This document shows, one piece after another, positions 8,978 to 19,241 of a stretch of 64,000 nt of DNA. A program made the position numbers and the translations under genes. Below the pieces are notes generated by a model. The model was not told the origin of the DNA and did not search any database. It was given only the letters and a program-made list of their open reading frames with translations. The stretch comes from Chania multitudinisentens RB-25 (lineage in GTDB: Bacteria; Pseudomonadota; Gammaproteobacteria; Enterobacterales; Enterobacteriaceae): NCBI RefSeq assembly GCF_000520015.2, contig NZ_CP007044.2, forward strand, positions 5,394,001-5,458,000. The letters are read 5' to 3'. The number at the start of each line of letters is the position of its first letter. The first letter of the stretch is position 1.

Positions 8978-9691
8978 TCACACTTTTTCTGATGTTTTAA
9001 TCTCGGTATTATTACCCTGTTCATTATTCGACAGGAATAACCACAGCAAAATCCGTGTCAGATAAACAAATAACATCGTAACAGCAAAGAAGTCCAGATA
9101 GAAAAGTGCCTTCGATTCTTCAAAGTCAAAAAATGCGAAATCAACCTGAATCAGCAGATAAGGCAACAGGTCACGCTGCATAAAAACATACAGCCCATAG
9201 GTCGCTATGCACAGAAAAATAGCGGGCATCAACCCTGCTGCCAGAAAAGAAAGCGGCGATATATGCCAGATTTTACAAAAAAAGTTAGCCAGCATTTTCC
9301 AGTGCAATCCCAAATGGACGGCAATGATAATGTGCCCCCAATGCACGCTGGTCATGTGGATCTTTCTGACCAGATCGGATGAACTATGAATGGGTAAATC
9401 GGGCAAAAGATGTTTTGAAAGCATCATCCCACTGATAATGGCAGACGAGAGTACCCATATCAGCAACAGATTAACGGTAACCTGCATGATGCGGAAAGCA
9501 GAATACTCGCCCTGAGCCAGTTTGCTGAACCAGTGAATATTCAAGCCATTATGGAGCAGGATAATCAATAAGAAAGCGATCCCCAACCACTCATGGATAT
9601 CTTCATCCCACAGATGAAACCCCATCAGTGATAGCAGGATCATCATCATCACCATATCCTGCACAACCTGAAATTTATATTTTGCTTTCAT
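8978..9691 (-). CDS. Membrane cytochrome b561-like protein (DUF4405-like)
   Basis: A 237-aa membrane protein with five or six hydrophobic segments. His residues lie in or next to the helices (MGFHLWDEDIHEWLGI, LLHNGLNIHWF, HMTSVHWGHIIIAVHLGLHWK), a pattern of di-heme b-type cytochromes or the DUF4405 family. It starts 14 bp after the exported flavodoxin gene on the same strand, so the two probably form an electron-transfer pair, with the membrane cytochrome passing electrons to or from the flavodoxin-like protein. The heme role is inferred from His placement only. Confidence 0.65.
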   Translation of the reverse strand: MKAKYKFQVVQDMVMMMILLSLMGFHLWDEDIHEWLGIAFLLIILLHNGLNIHWFSKLAQGEYSAFRIMQVTVNLLLIWVLSSAIISGMMLSKHLLPDLPIHSSSDLVRKIHMTSVHWGHIIIAVHLGLHWKMLANFFCKIWHISPLSFLAAGLMPAIFLCIATYGLYVFMQRDLLPYLLIQVDFAFFDFEESKALFYLDFFAVTMLFVYLTRILLWLFLSNNEQGNNTEIKTSEKV

Positions 9692-9705
9692 TCACTGGCC
9701 TGCGA

Positions 9706-10383
9706 TCAAGGCATGTTGGGTAACGTACTTAACCAGTTGATAATTTCTGCCGGCGTATCATCATCCGTCACATCATTTCTTGAAATAGCGAGGCCCTGGG
9801 TGATTAATCTTGCATTAGGTTGAAGACGTTTGATTTCGCGCAGCGAGTCAGAGAAACGGCTGCCACCGTGGGTAGTAAAAGGGATCAGCGTTTTTCCATT
9901 AAAATCATGCTGTTCAAAAAAGCTGCACATCACCATTGGCATCTTGTACCACCAGATGGGATAGCCAATAAATATCTGATCATAATCCTCAAGATTCTGT
10001 ATTTTTTCTTTCAGTTCTGGCCGAACCCCCTCTTTTAATTCCTGTTCTGCATACCTCAGCAAGGGCTCATGCTGACGCGGGTAGGGTTTCACCGTTTCAA
10101 TGCGGAATAAGTCACCGCCGGTTTCTTTCTGGATAATCTGCGCCACATATTGGGTACTGCCCAAGACAACATTGTTTTTTTGCAATATGCTCGCCCCCGA
10201 TACACCATCAACCCCGTCTAGTTTTACCTCTTCGGGTTGAGAAAAATAGACAACAAGAGTCCGCCGGGCCGGGCTGTCTGCGGCCTCAACGACTGCGCTC
10301 AGACTACTGAGGGCAAAAGACAAAAATACAATCAGATAGTGAATCAGTGCAGTGAATCGTAGCTTATTCATAGCGTTCGCCAA
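9706..10383 (-). CDS. Flavodoxin-fold protein with N-terminal export signal
   Basis: A 225-aa protein. Residues ~12-35 are hydrophobic (LIVFLSFALSSLSAVVEA) and look like a signal peptide or anchor. The remainder is a flavodoxin fold: strand TLVVYFSQPEE begins the phosphate-binding loop, and GYPIWWYKMPM matches the aromatic FMN-stacking loop of the Flavodoxin_4 family. Most homologues are cytoplasmic quinone or flavin reductases, so an exported copy is unusual. It is the upstream gene of a two-gene unit with the membrane cytochrome-like protein. Probable function: FMN-dependent redox carrier on the periplasmic face. Confidence 0.75.
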   Translation of the reverse strand: MANAMNKLRFTALIHYLIVFLSFALSSLSAVVEAADSPARRTLVVYFSQPEEVKLDGVDGVSGASILQKNNVVLGSTQYVAQIIQKETGGDLFRIETVKPYPRQHEPLLRYAEQELKEGVRPELKEKIQNLEDYDQIFIGYPIWWYKMPMVMCSFFEQHDFNGKTLIPFTTHGGSRFSDSLREIKRLQPNARLITQGLAISRNDVTDDDTPAEIINWLSTLPNMP

Positions 10384-10447
10384 GGGTTAAAGTGAGCTAT
10401 CCGTCATTAACAATGTGCTTCATTGTTAAGCCATAAAACCTACCATG

Positions 10448-10477
10448 CTGATGCCACAGAAATAGCTGTGGCATCAG
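10448..10477 (-). terminator. Hairpin terminator for the 10541-11596 hydrolase
   Basis: Perfect 12-bp arms CTGATGCCACAG and CTGTGGCATCAG flank a 6-base loop. On the minus strand a short T-run (GGTTTTAT) follows, about 65 bp after the hydrolase stop codon. Confidence 0.65.
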
Positions 10478-10540
10478 GCAGATAAATCTCTTTCCGCAAG
10501 TATTGGCACAGGTAAAAGAGGATTAAATATCATTGCGTTC

Positions 10541-11596
10541 TTATAGATTTTTCCCGTAGAACTGTTCCAGTTTACCCATGGCCTGATTCACATATTCCGG
10601 CTTCCAATAGGTTTCAATATGGGTTGCCCCCTCTATTAGAAACAATTCCTTATCTTTTGCATTGCTCGCGCTTTTAAAAGCCTTTTCACTCATATACAGA
10701 GAGTCCGCTTTGCTGCCTGCCAACATCAGCAACGGCTTATCAATTAAATCCATATTGCTTGCCGCGTCGAAACTCATTAAGTCGAGCAGGCTGCTGGCAG
10801 TGTATCTGAAGGTCGAGTTGGGGTGCGCGTGAGTCTTACCGTAGTATTCAAAGCCCTGCCGATAGAGATCAAATGGCAGTTTGGCAATTTGTTCGTCTGT
10901 CAGTTTGGCATCCCCGATGTAGGTCACTTCACCACCAGCGGCCTCTTTTGCCTGAGCCTCAGAAGCTTGTTTTAAACGTTCTTGTATCGTGGTGAGCTGT
11001 GAATCCTGATAACCGTTGCGCCTTACCAAACCAGAATCAAACATGCTCAACGTGGCAATGGCACTAAAACGTTTATCGGTTTGCCCCGCCTTCAAGGAGT
11101 AGCCTCCCCCGCCGCAAATCCCCAGCAGGCCTAAACGAACCGAGTCCACACCGGGATATTGGGTGATGAAATCGGCCATGCCGTGTACGTCTGCAATACG
11201 GTAAGCCGGTTTATCCACATTGCGGGGCAGGCCGCCGCTCGCCCCCTGATACGCCGCATCCGCCGTAATGGTGATATAACCTTGTTCTGCCAAGCGCTGG
11301 GCATACAAGCCAGCAACCTGCTCTTTCACGCCACCATTCGGGTGGGCCACCACCACCGCCGGGTATTTTTTAGCAGGGTCATAATTCGCCGGGGTATACA
11401 CATTGGCCGCAATCTCCAGGCCATTTAACGTGTAAGTCACCGGATGTATATTGACTTTGCCTTTCACGTTTTCGCTAATCGCGCCGTCATAGGCCAACGT
11501 AAACGGATTTAATGTGTAATCGGCTGCCATCGCTCCCCCTGATAAAAGACTGATAACCGCCGCTAACCCTATGGCTTTGAAAGTATTGTGTTTCAT
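10541..11596 (-). CDS. Exported alpha/beta hydrolase, dienelactone-hydrolase type
   Basis: A 351-aa protein with a signal peptide (cleavage near GGAMA-AD). The nucleophile elbow reads GICGGGG, so the nucleophile is probably Cys, as in dienelactone hydrolases, rather than Ser. An Asp in the LAGSKAD region and a His in IEGATHIETYW complete a plausible triad. It is divergent from the response regulator at 11840; a strong palindrome lies between them at 11737-11752, so control by that regulator is likely. A separate terminator follows. Substrate unknown; probably small esters or lactones in the periplasm. Confidence 0.75.
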   Translation of the reverse strand: MKHNTFKAIGLAAVISLLSGGAMAADYTLNPFTLAYDGAISENVKGKVNIHPVTYTLNGLEIAANVYTPANYDPAKKYPAVVVAHPNGGVKEQVAGLYAQRLAEQGYITITADAAYQGASGGLPRNVDKPAYRIADVHGMADFITQYPGVDSVRLGLLGICGGGGYSLKAGQTDKRFSAIATLSMFDSGLVRRNGYQDSQLTTIQERLKQASEAQAKEAAGGEVTYIGDAKLTDEQIAKLPFDLYRQGFEYYGKTHAHPNSTFRYTASSLLDLMSFDAASNMDLIDKPLLMLAGSKADSLYMSEKAFKSASNAKDKELFLIEGATHIETYWKPEYVNQAMGKLEQFYGKNL

Positions 11597-11736
11597 TTAA
11601 GCACCCTCCAGCGATCCAAAATAAATAACGTATTATCCCGGCATGACCCTTGGTCTTTTGTAGAGAGTCTAAAGGGGGGATGCTGACATCAACATGACTG
11701 CCAGATAACATTTCCGTCAGTTAAAGAAATCTCTTC

Positions 11737-11752
11737 CTGACAAAAATGTCAG
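11737..11752. promoter_or_regulatory. Palindromic operator, CusR/CopR-box-like
   Basis: CTGACAAAAATGTCAG is a perfect 6+6 dyad with a 4-bp spacer, followed by a further TGTCAG half-site (11757-11762). It sits in the divergent promoter region between the hydrolase and the OmpR-type regulator. A near-identical palindrome recurs at 14115-14130. Metal-responsive CusR/CopR regulators bind TGACA...TGTCA boxes of this kind. Confidence 0.6.
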
Positions 11753-11839
11753 AAAAATGTCAGCTTGGTGTTGGTCACACACCGCTAGAATGGATGGAAT
11801 TAAGGCGTTTATTGCCCTGACGGGAAAAGGGAAACGAAC

Positions 11840-12532
11840 ATGCGGCTACTTCTGATCGAAGATGAGGAAAAAACCTCTTCGTATATCAATCGCGCACTCA
11901 GTGAGCTGGGTTTCACCGTTGACGTAGCAACTAACGGGACGGACGGATTGTACCTGGCCCTTGAGTATGATTACGATACGATTGTGCTTGATGTCATGTT
12001 GCCCGGCATGGATGGCTACAGCGTGCTGGAAGGTCTACGCGCCAGTAAGCAAACCCCGGTGCTGATGTTATCCGCCCGTGGCTCGGTTGATGAACGCGTC
12101 AAAGGGCTGCGCCACGGTGCAGACGATTATCTGCCTAAACCTTTTTCGCTGATTGAACTGGTGGCCCGTATCCAGGCGTTGCTGAGGCGGCGCCCCAGCG
12201 ATGGCGTCGATGTCACTCAATTGCACATTAACGATTTGCATCTCGATCTGCTGGCAAGGCGCGTTACGCGAGCCGGTGAACGCCTGGAACTCACGGCCAA
12301 AGAGTTCTCCCTGTTAAGCCTGTTAGCCAGGCATCAGGGCGAAATCCTTTCAAAAATGATGATTGCAGAACAGGTCTGGGACATGAATTTTGACAGCGAT
12401 GCCAATGTCGTTGAGGTTGCGATAAAACGCCTGCGGGCGAAAATTGATGCGCCCTACCCGGTCAAACTGCTGCATACGGTGCGGGGTATGGGGTACGTTC
12501 TCGAAACCCGCCCCGACCGCCAGGCCAAATAG
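11840..12532 (+). CDS. OmpR-family response regulator (CusR/CopR-like)
   Basis: A 230-aa regulator. The receiver domain has the acidic pair in IEDEE, the phospho-acceptor Asp51 in LDVMLPG, and the conserved Lys in PKPF. A winged-helix OmpR DNA-binding domain follows ([20 protein letters not shown] ... [17 protein letters not shown] ... VRGMGYVLE). Its stop is 11 bp before the kinase start, a standard regulator-kinase pair. The closest known type is the heavy-metal response group; the surrounding genes are redox and hydrolase enzymes, so the actual signal may be an electrophile or oxidant rather than a metal. The upstream palindrome is probably its own binding site. Confidence 0.85.
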   Translation: MRLLLIEDEEKTSSYINRALSELGFTVDVATNGTDGLYLALEYDYDTIVLDVMLPGMDGYSVLEGLRASKQTPVLMLSARGSVDERVKGLRHGADDYLPKPFSLIELVARIQALLRRRPSDGVDVTQLHINDLHLDLLARRVTRAGERLELTAKEFSLLSLLARHQGEILSKMMIAEQVWDMNFDSDANVVEVAIKRLRAKIDAPYPVKLLHTVRGMGYVLETRPDRQAK

Positions 12533-12543
12533 AGAGAGCCAGC

Positions 12544-13992
12544 ATGATTAAACGTTCTATTTCTGGACGGTTGGCACTGATGTTTGCCTTAGCCGCCATA
12601 CTGATAGTTTCCGCACTGGGTATTGTGCTACGAAGCTCTCTGCACGACTCATTGCGAAAGCAGATGCATAACGAATTGCAATTCAGGGAGTCACTGATGG
12701 CCCCCTGGCTGCTTTCCCGCACCACGCTGGACGGCTGGCAAACGCTGGCGACCAAATTCAGCGATTTGGCCGCGGCTGAGGGCGGCCGCGTACACTACTG
12801 GATACTCAGTGACGATCCCCGGCTTCAAGTCGGTGGCCCGCCCCCCAGTGGGGTGAGCTGGGCTTCACTGAACCAAGGGTTCAGCAAAGTTCCCGGGGCC
12901 ACAGAAGCCTCCTGTTCCCTGTTTTTACTGATGTCGGAAATTCCTGCTCAGGGGGAGCGCCCTGCTCTGCGCTATGTGGTTGCCATCGACTCCACGCCGT
13001 ATATGGGTACTCTGAATGAATTTACCCGCACGCTGATCGTCATTATCGCACTTGGCGTGTTATTAGTGGCCCAGTTGGGGTTCGTAATCGCCAGAATAGG
13101 CATGCGCCCTGTCAACAAACTCAGCGATCAGGCCCATCATCTTGCCCCAGGAAATCACGGGCAGCGCCTGGATACCTCAACGCTGCCGGATGAACTGCAA
13201 AAGCTGGCCATTGCATTTAATGGCGTCCTTGAACGGCAGGAAATCGCCTGGCGACAGCTTGAAAGTTTTAATGCCGATGTAGCACATGAGCTGAGAACCC
13301 CGCTGACCAATCTGATGGGGCAAACGCAGCTCGGCCTGTCGCGCAAACGCGAAACGCATGAGCTTGAAGATTTACTGGGGTCCAATCTGGAAGAATTAGA
13401 GAGAATGACCTCTATCGTCAACGACATGCTGTTTCTCTCCCATGCCCAGGCTGGGGAACATGCCACCCAGTTGACCGACGTGTCTCTTCGTGAAGAAACC
13501 TACAAGACCACGGAATATGTCGAGCCTTCATTAGCCGAAAAAAACCTGTCTATTCATGTTGCAGGGGATCTCACTGCACGCATTGATCGGCGGCTTTTCC
13601 ACCGTTCGTTGGCTAATCTACTGGAAAACAGTGCTCGCCATGCTGTTCCCGGCACGACCGTGACGGTGACAATCAGCAGAGAAAATAATCTGGCTTCCAT
13701 CGCAGTCACCAACATCGGCGAGCCTATCGCGGCGGAGCATCTGCAACGTTTGTTTGAGCGTTTCTATCGTGCTGATTCTTCCCGCGCGCGCAGTGATACT
13801 CACCATGGGCTCGGGCTTTCCATCGTCAGGGCGGTGGCAATCATGCACCATGGCGATGTGTTTGCCAGCAGCCAGAATGGAATGAATACCTTTGGTTTAA
13901 CTCTTGCCATAGGCAGCGGCTCTGTCGATAGTGCCAAAGAGGTCGGCCGCGCGGCTGAAATGGGTATACCAGAACAAGGCTATGTCCCTTAA
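12544..13992 (+). CDS. Membrane sensor histidine kinase (CusS-like)
   Basis: A 482-aa kinase. The first membrane helix is at about 13-30 (ALMFALAAILIVSALGIVL), followed by a ~125-residue periplasmic sensor, a second helix at ~160-180 (TLIVIIALGVLLVAQLGFVIA) and a HAMP linker. The phospho-acceptor is His248 in VAHELRTPLTNL. N-box (NLLENSARHA) and G-box (HHGLGLSIV) motifs show an active ATPase domain. It partners with the preceding response regulator. Length and layout fit the heavy-metal sensor kinase family. No His/Met-rich metal site stands out in the periplasmic loop, so the stimulus is open. Confidence 0.85.
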   Translation: MIKRSISGRLALMFALAAILIVSALGIVLRSSLHDSLRKQMHNELQFRESLMAPWLLSRTTLDGWQTLATKFSDLAAAEGGRVHYWILSDDPRLQVGGPPPSGVSWASLNQGFSKVPGATEASCSLFLLMSEIPAQGERPALRYVVAIDSTPYMGTLNEFTRTLIVIIALGVLLVAQLGFVIARIGMRPVNKLSDQAHHLAPGNHGQRLDTSTLPDELQKLAIAFNGVLERQEIAWRQLESFNADVAHELRTPLTNLMGQTQLGLSRKRETHELEDLLGSNLEELERMTSIVNDMLFLSHAQAGEHATQLTDVSLREETYKTTEYVEPSLAEKNLSIHVAGDLTARIDRRLFHRSLANLLENSARHAVPGTTVTVTISRENNLASIAVTNIGEPIAAEHLQRLFERFYRADSSRARSDTHHGLGLSIVRAVAIMHHGDVFASSQNGMNTFGLTLAIGSGSVDSAKEVGRAAEMGIPEQGYVP

Positions 13993-14114
13993 TAACACGT
14001 GAGTGCCGCCGATGGTCAATGAAGGGGTACTGCATAACATCAAGCGTGCTTAATATTATTGAAGGCATAACAAAAATTGCATTTCCTTTAATAAGAGTAA
14101 ATTCAACGGCAATT

Positions 14115-14130
14115 CTGACAAACATGTCAG
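14115..14130. promoter_or_regulatory. Second copy of the CTGACA-N4-TGTCAG operator
   Basis: CTGACAAACATGTCAG differs from the 11737 palindrome only in the third base of the spacer (AACA instead of AAAA). It lies about 105 bp upstream of the CMD-family gene at 14235, which suggests that the two-component regulator also controls the exported enzyme genes after it. Confidence 0.6.
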
Positions 14131-14234
14131 TCAACGGTCAGCCTGATGACATGAAGCATTCGGTAGACTTAATTGATCCTGACTGGCACGTCATTCCTCC
14201 TTTTCAATATTGCCGCTAACAAAGGAAATGAATC

Positions 14235-14645
14235 ATGAAAAAAATACTTCAGCATTGTCTGTTTTGTACTTCCATCCTCTTTGCCGGTTCAATGGGTTCT
14301 TTCACCCACGCGCAAAATGTGGCGGAAAAAAAACCGTCACGCGCGCAACAACTTATGGGGGATGTCGCCCCCAAAATGGCGCAACTGACCGACGATGTCC
14401 TGCTTGGCGATGTCTGGGAGCGGCCACAGCTTTCAAAACGCGATCGGAGCCTGGTGACGGTCAGCGCTCTGGTGGCAATGGAGCGCCCTGAACAGTTGCG
14501 TTCCCATCTGCGCCTGGCTCGCCAGAACGGGGTCACAGAGGAAGAGTTGGTCGAAACTATCACCCAACTCGCCTTCTATTCAGGATGGCCAACGGCAATA
14601 ACGGCAATCTCTATTGCAAGAGAGGTATTTAAAGAGGGGAAATAG
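14235..14645 (+). CDS. Exported carboxymuconolactone decarboxylase-family protein
   Basis: A 136-aa protein with a signal peptide (hydrophobic to ~residue 24, ending THA-QN). The CMD fold is evident: the VWERPQLSKRDRSLVTVSALVAM segment, then the helix with His in RSHLRLARQNGVTEEE and the terminal FYSGWPTAITAI. These are features of the 4-carboxymuconolactone decarboxylase/AhpD-like group without a CxxC pair. Such proteins are normally cytosolic. Its start is preceded by AAAGGAAATG, and it is followed after ~55 bp by an exported cupin. Function is probably detoxification of small carbonyl or lactone compounds (inference). Confidence 0.75.
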   Translation: MKKILQHCLFCTSILFAGSMGSFTHAQNVAEKKPSRAQQLMGDVAPKMAQLTDDVLLGDVWERPQLSKRDRSLVTVSALVAMERPEQLRSHLRLARQNGVTEEELVETITQLAFYSGWPTAITAISIAREVFKEGK

Positions 14646-14700
14646 TTTTTACCTTCAATGAACTCATTAGAATCTCTCGCGTTAAAAGGATTTCATCGAT

Positions 14701-15171
14701 ATGAAAATTTACCTTATTACACTGGCCGCACTGTTACTGCCCACTACGCAGATTAGTGCCGCCATACCGGGGGCGGTAACCGTCAACCCGGCGGGTTCAC
14801 AACCTATAACGCTGGGTGCACCAGAGTACTTTACCGGCACGGCAAAGATTGACTCACGGTTTACAGGCTCCGCCCCTGCCCGTATCTCTGGGGGGATCGT
14901 CTCATTTGACGCTGGAGCCCGAACAGCCTGGCACACGCATCCCCTTGGGCAAACACTGCTTGTCTCTTCCGGTATCGGTTGGGTACAGGAATGGGAAGGC
15001 TCGGCCCAACAAATCAAAACCGGTGATGTCGTGTGGATACCGCCGGGCGTCAAACACTGGCATGGTGCCTCCGCAACCGAATCGATGGTGCATACTGCTA
15101 TTTCAGAATCGCTGGACGGTAACACTGTGACGTGGATGGAAAAGGTCACGGACGACCAGTACCCGCAATAA
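14701..15171 (+). CDS. Exported cupin-domain protein
   Basis: A 156-aa protein. The signal peptide is about 20 residues (ending ISA-AI). The metal-binding cupin motif 1 is clear: GARTAWHTHPLGQTLLV supplies two His and one Gln in the usual Glu position. Motif 2 reads GDVVWIPPGVKHWHG, ending with the third His ligand. This small single-domain cupin type includes hydroxynitrile lyase-like and quercetin-type proteins and is commonly encoded beside CMD-family proteins and aldo/keto reductases. It is probably in the same transcript as the preceding CMD-family gene and the following hydrolase. Confidence 0.8.
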   Translation: MKIYLITLAALLLPTTQISAAIPGAVTVNPAGSQPITLGAPEYFTGTAKIDSRFTGSAPARISGGIVSFDAGARTAWHTHPLGQTLLVSSGIGWVQEWEGSAQQIKTGDVVWIPPGVKHWHGASATESMVHTAISESLDGNTVTWMEKVTDDQYPQ

Positions 15172-15224
15172 TGGCATGCCACTTTTGCATTTTCCCTTAT
15201 CTACCATCACATAAGGAAAACACC

Positions 15225-16298
15225 TTGAAAACCTTACGGAAAACGCTCACCGCCGGTCTGTTGCTTGGCGGATTAATGTCTCAATCTGCCTTTGCTGCAC
15301 CAACACCTCCCTTGGTTATCCAGTCTCAGGGAAGTTTTGCCGCTGGTGGCGCAGTTATTACAACACCGGGGCAGTTTGATCCGAAAAAACCACTGGAGCC
15401 AGCGGGCCAAACCTATCATGGCGATCATGCCGCTGTGTTTTATCAGATCCCTGAAAACCCACATAAATATCCCATTGTGATGTTGCACGGTGCCGGGCAG
15501 TCTTCCCGAACATGGGAAAGTACGCCAGACGGCCGCGAGGGTTTTCAGAATATCTTCCTGCGCCGTGGCTTCTCGACCTATCTGGTTGATCAACCACGCC
15601 GGGGCAATGCCGGGCGCAGCATGGTGGAAGGCAGCGTCAAACCGCTGGCCGATGAGCAATTATGGTTTAACCAGTTCCGTCTGGGCGTCTGGCCTGATTT
15701 CTTTGATGGCGTACAGTTCCCTCATGATCAAGAGACATTAAATCAGTACTACCGCCAGATGACTCCCAATACCGGCCCCTTTGATCTCAATGTGATTTCA
15801 GATGCCATGTCAGCCGTGGTTGATAAATCCGGCCCGGCTATTTTGTTTACACACTCTCAGGGTGGTGGCCCTGGCTGGTTTAGCGCCATGAAGAACGCCA
15901 ACGTAAAAGGGATCGTCGCGTTTGAACCGGGCAGCAGTTTTGTCTTTCCTGAAGGCGAAGTCCCGCCCCCCACCAAGAATGCCTTTGATACCCTAAAAGG
16001 GGAGTCGGTACCGCTGGCGCAGTTTATGGCTTTGACAAAAATCCCTGTCCTGATTATCTACGGCGACAATATCCCGGCTCAACCCACGGCCTTACCTGCA
16101 CAGGATAGCTGGCGTGCCCGGTTGGCTGTGGCGCGTCAATGGCGGGATGTGGTGAATAAGCACGGCGGAGACGTGACGGTTACCCATCTGCCGGAAATTG
16201 GTATCAAAGGGAACACTCACTTTCCCTTCTCCGATCTGAATAACGTTGCAATCGCCGATCTGGTATCTACGTTCCTGAAAGATAAAAACCTTCAGTAA
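15225..16298 (+). CDS. Exported alpha/beta hydrolase
   Basis: A 357-aa protein. I choose the TTG start at 15225 because AAGGAAAA lies just upstream and it opens a clear signal peptide (LRKTLTAGLLLGGLMSQSAFA). The open frame extends back to 15132, overlapping the cupin gene, but that extension would bury the signal. The oxyanion region HGAGQSSRTWES and the nucleophile elbow THSQGGGPGW (Ser) are present; the catalytic His is likely in KGNTHFPFSD. It is the second exported hydrolase in this cluster. A strong terminator follows at 16312, which closes the CMD-cupin-hydrolase unit. Confidence 0.75.
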   Translation: MKTLRKTLTAGLLLGGLMSQSAFAAPTPPLVIQSQGSFAAGGAVITTPGQFDPKKPLEPAGQTYHGDHAAVFYQIPENPHKYPIVMLHGAGQSSRTWESTPDGREGFQNIFLRRGFSTYLVDQPRRGNAGRSMVEGSVKPLADEQLWFNQFRLGVWPDFFDGVQFPHDQETLNQYYRQMTPNTGPFDLNVISDAMSAVVDKSGPAILFTHSQGGGPGWFSAMKNANVKGIVAFEPGSSFVFPEGEVPPPTKNAFDTLKGESVPLAQFMALTKIPVLIIYGDNIPAQPTALPAQDSWRARLAVARQWRDVVNKHGGDVTVTHLPEIGIKGNTHFPFSDLNNVAIADLVSTFLKDKNLQ

Positions 16299-16311
16299 TG
16301 CGCCCTGCAAG

Positions 16312-16350
16312 CCCCCAAGAGCAACCTTCAAGGCACTCTTGGGGGTCCCT
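16312..16350 (+). terminator. Terminator after the exported hydrolase
   Basis: CCCCCAAGAG and CTCTTGGGGG form perfect 10-bp arms around a 14-base loop, 13 bp after the stop codon, and are followed by the pyrimidine run TCCCTTTC. Confidence 0.8.
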
Positions 16351-16448
16351 TTCATGCGGCTCAAGCGCGCGAACGTAGCCAGATCATGGTCGTTTTCCAT
16401 TCTATTTATTAGCCCTGCTAATAAAGGCATGCAAACTACAGCATCTAA

Positions 16449-18388
<1,940 letters not shown>

Positions 18389-18452
18389 TTTAAGGGAGAG
18401 AAACGCTGAATGCCGAGCATGATGTCAAACATTGCGGCTAGGTGCTGGCTGC

Positions 18453-18935
18453 TCAATCACCTCGGCATTCTCGTTTGAGGTGAATCAGTGCCACAGGCGC
18501 GCCGTCATGATCGCTGCGCGCTTCAATAGCATAGGGTTCAAAACCTATTTGTGAATATAACAACAGGCCAGCAACATTCTCGTTAAAACAAGAGAGAGTC
18601 ACTTTCGCGGTAAGGTGTTGGGCAGACGCCTTTTCCACCATCGTCTGAATCAGGTAGCGCCCCACACCTTTTCCGCGCGCATGAGGAGAAACGATAACAT
18701 TGCCAATAGCACAGGCTTCGGCACCCCAACGGTAAAAATTGGCGAAGCCAACGACCTGACCGTCGTCTACCACAACCGTATTATCAACCCGCTCATTGAT
18801 AGCAACCATGAGTTGTTCAGGTGACAGTGGCCAGCGAGCTTTAGGAAAGAAAAAAAACAGTTCTTGAACCGATGCCGGAAAACTGCATATGGCATGAATA
18901 TCGTTCATTTCAACGGGGCGGTGACTAAACGTCAT
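18453..18935 (-). CDS. GNAT-family N-acetyltransferase
   Basis: A 160-aa protein from the ATG at 18935, chosen because GAAAGGAA precedes it; an upstream in-frame start at 18989 lacks a good ribosome site. The acetyl-CoA binding motif A is visible as NVIVSPHARGKGVGRYLIQTM (R/Q-x-x-G-x-G/A type). The C-terminal LLLYSQIGFEPYAIE is the usual motif B. The substrate is unknown. It is convergent with the aldo/keto reductase genes and not part of their unit. Confidence 0.8.
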   Translation of the reverse strand: MTFSHRPVEMNDIHAICSFPASVQELFFFFPKARWPLSPEQLMVAINERVDNTVVVDDGQVVGFANFYRWGAEACAIGNVIVSPHARGKGVGRYLIQTMVEKASAQHLTAKVTLSCFNENVAGLLLYSQIGFEPYAIEARSDHDGAPVALIHLKRECRGD

Positions 18936-19241
18936 TATTGTTCCTTTCAAGACCAGACCCTGGCCCTTAATTGATGCCAGTGCCGCCATACCTTATGTGG
19001 TGACGGCCACATCATTCTTGTCAGTGCAGGCTAATTCAGCCGTGCTATTCCAGTAATGCCAGATATTCATTGTGTAACATAGCCACTCCTATAAGTTTTA
19101 ACCTTGATCAAATCTGTTTTTATTAATGAGTAAAATTCATAGCTTCATCCGATTTATGGAGCTTACTCCTTGATGCAGCCTTTCGTACCATCTCTTCTGA
19201 GATACCACCTTTAAAACTCACCACGGATTTATTCTAGCCAG

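Noticed and set aside
14019..14219. 66-codon plus-strand frame between the kinase and CMD-family genes
   Set aside because: It spans the palindromic operator at 14115 and lacks a ribosome site.
14709..15182. 157-codon minus-strand frame over the cupin gene
   Set aside because: Shadow frame; the plus strand carries the cupin metal motifs and a signal peptide.
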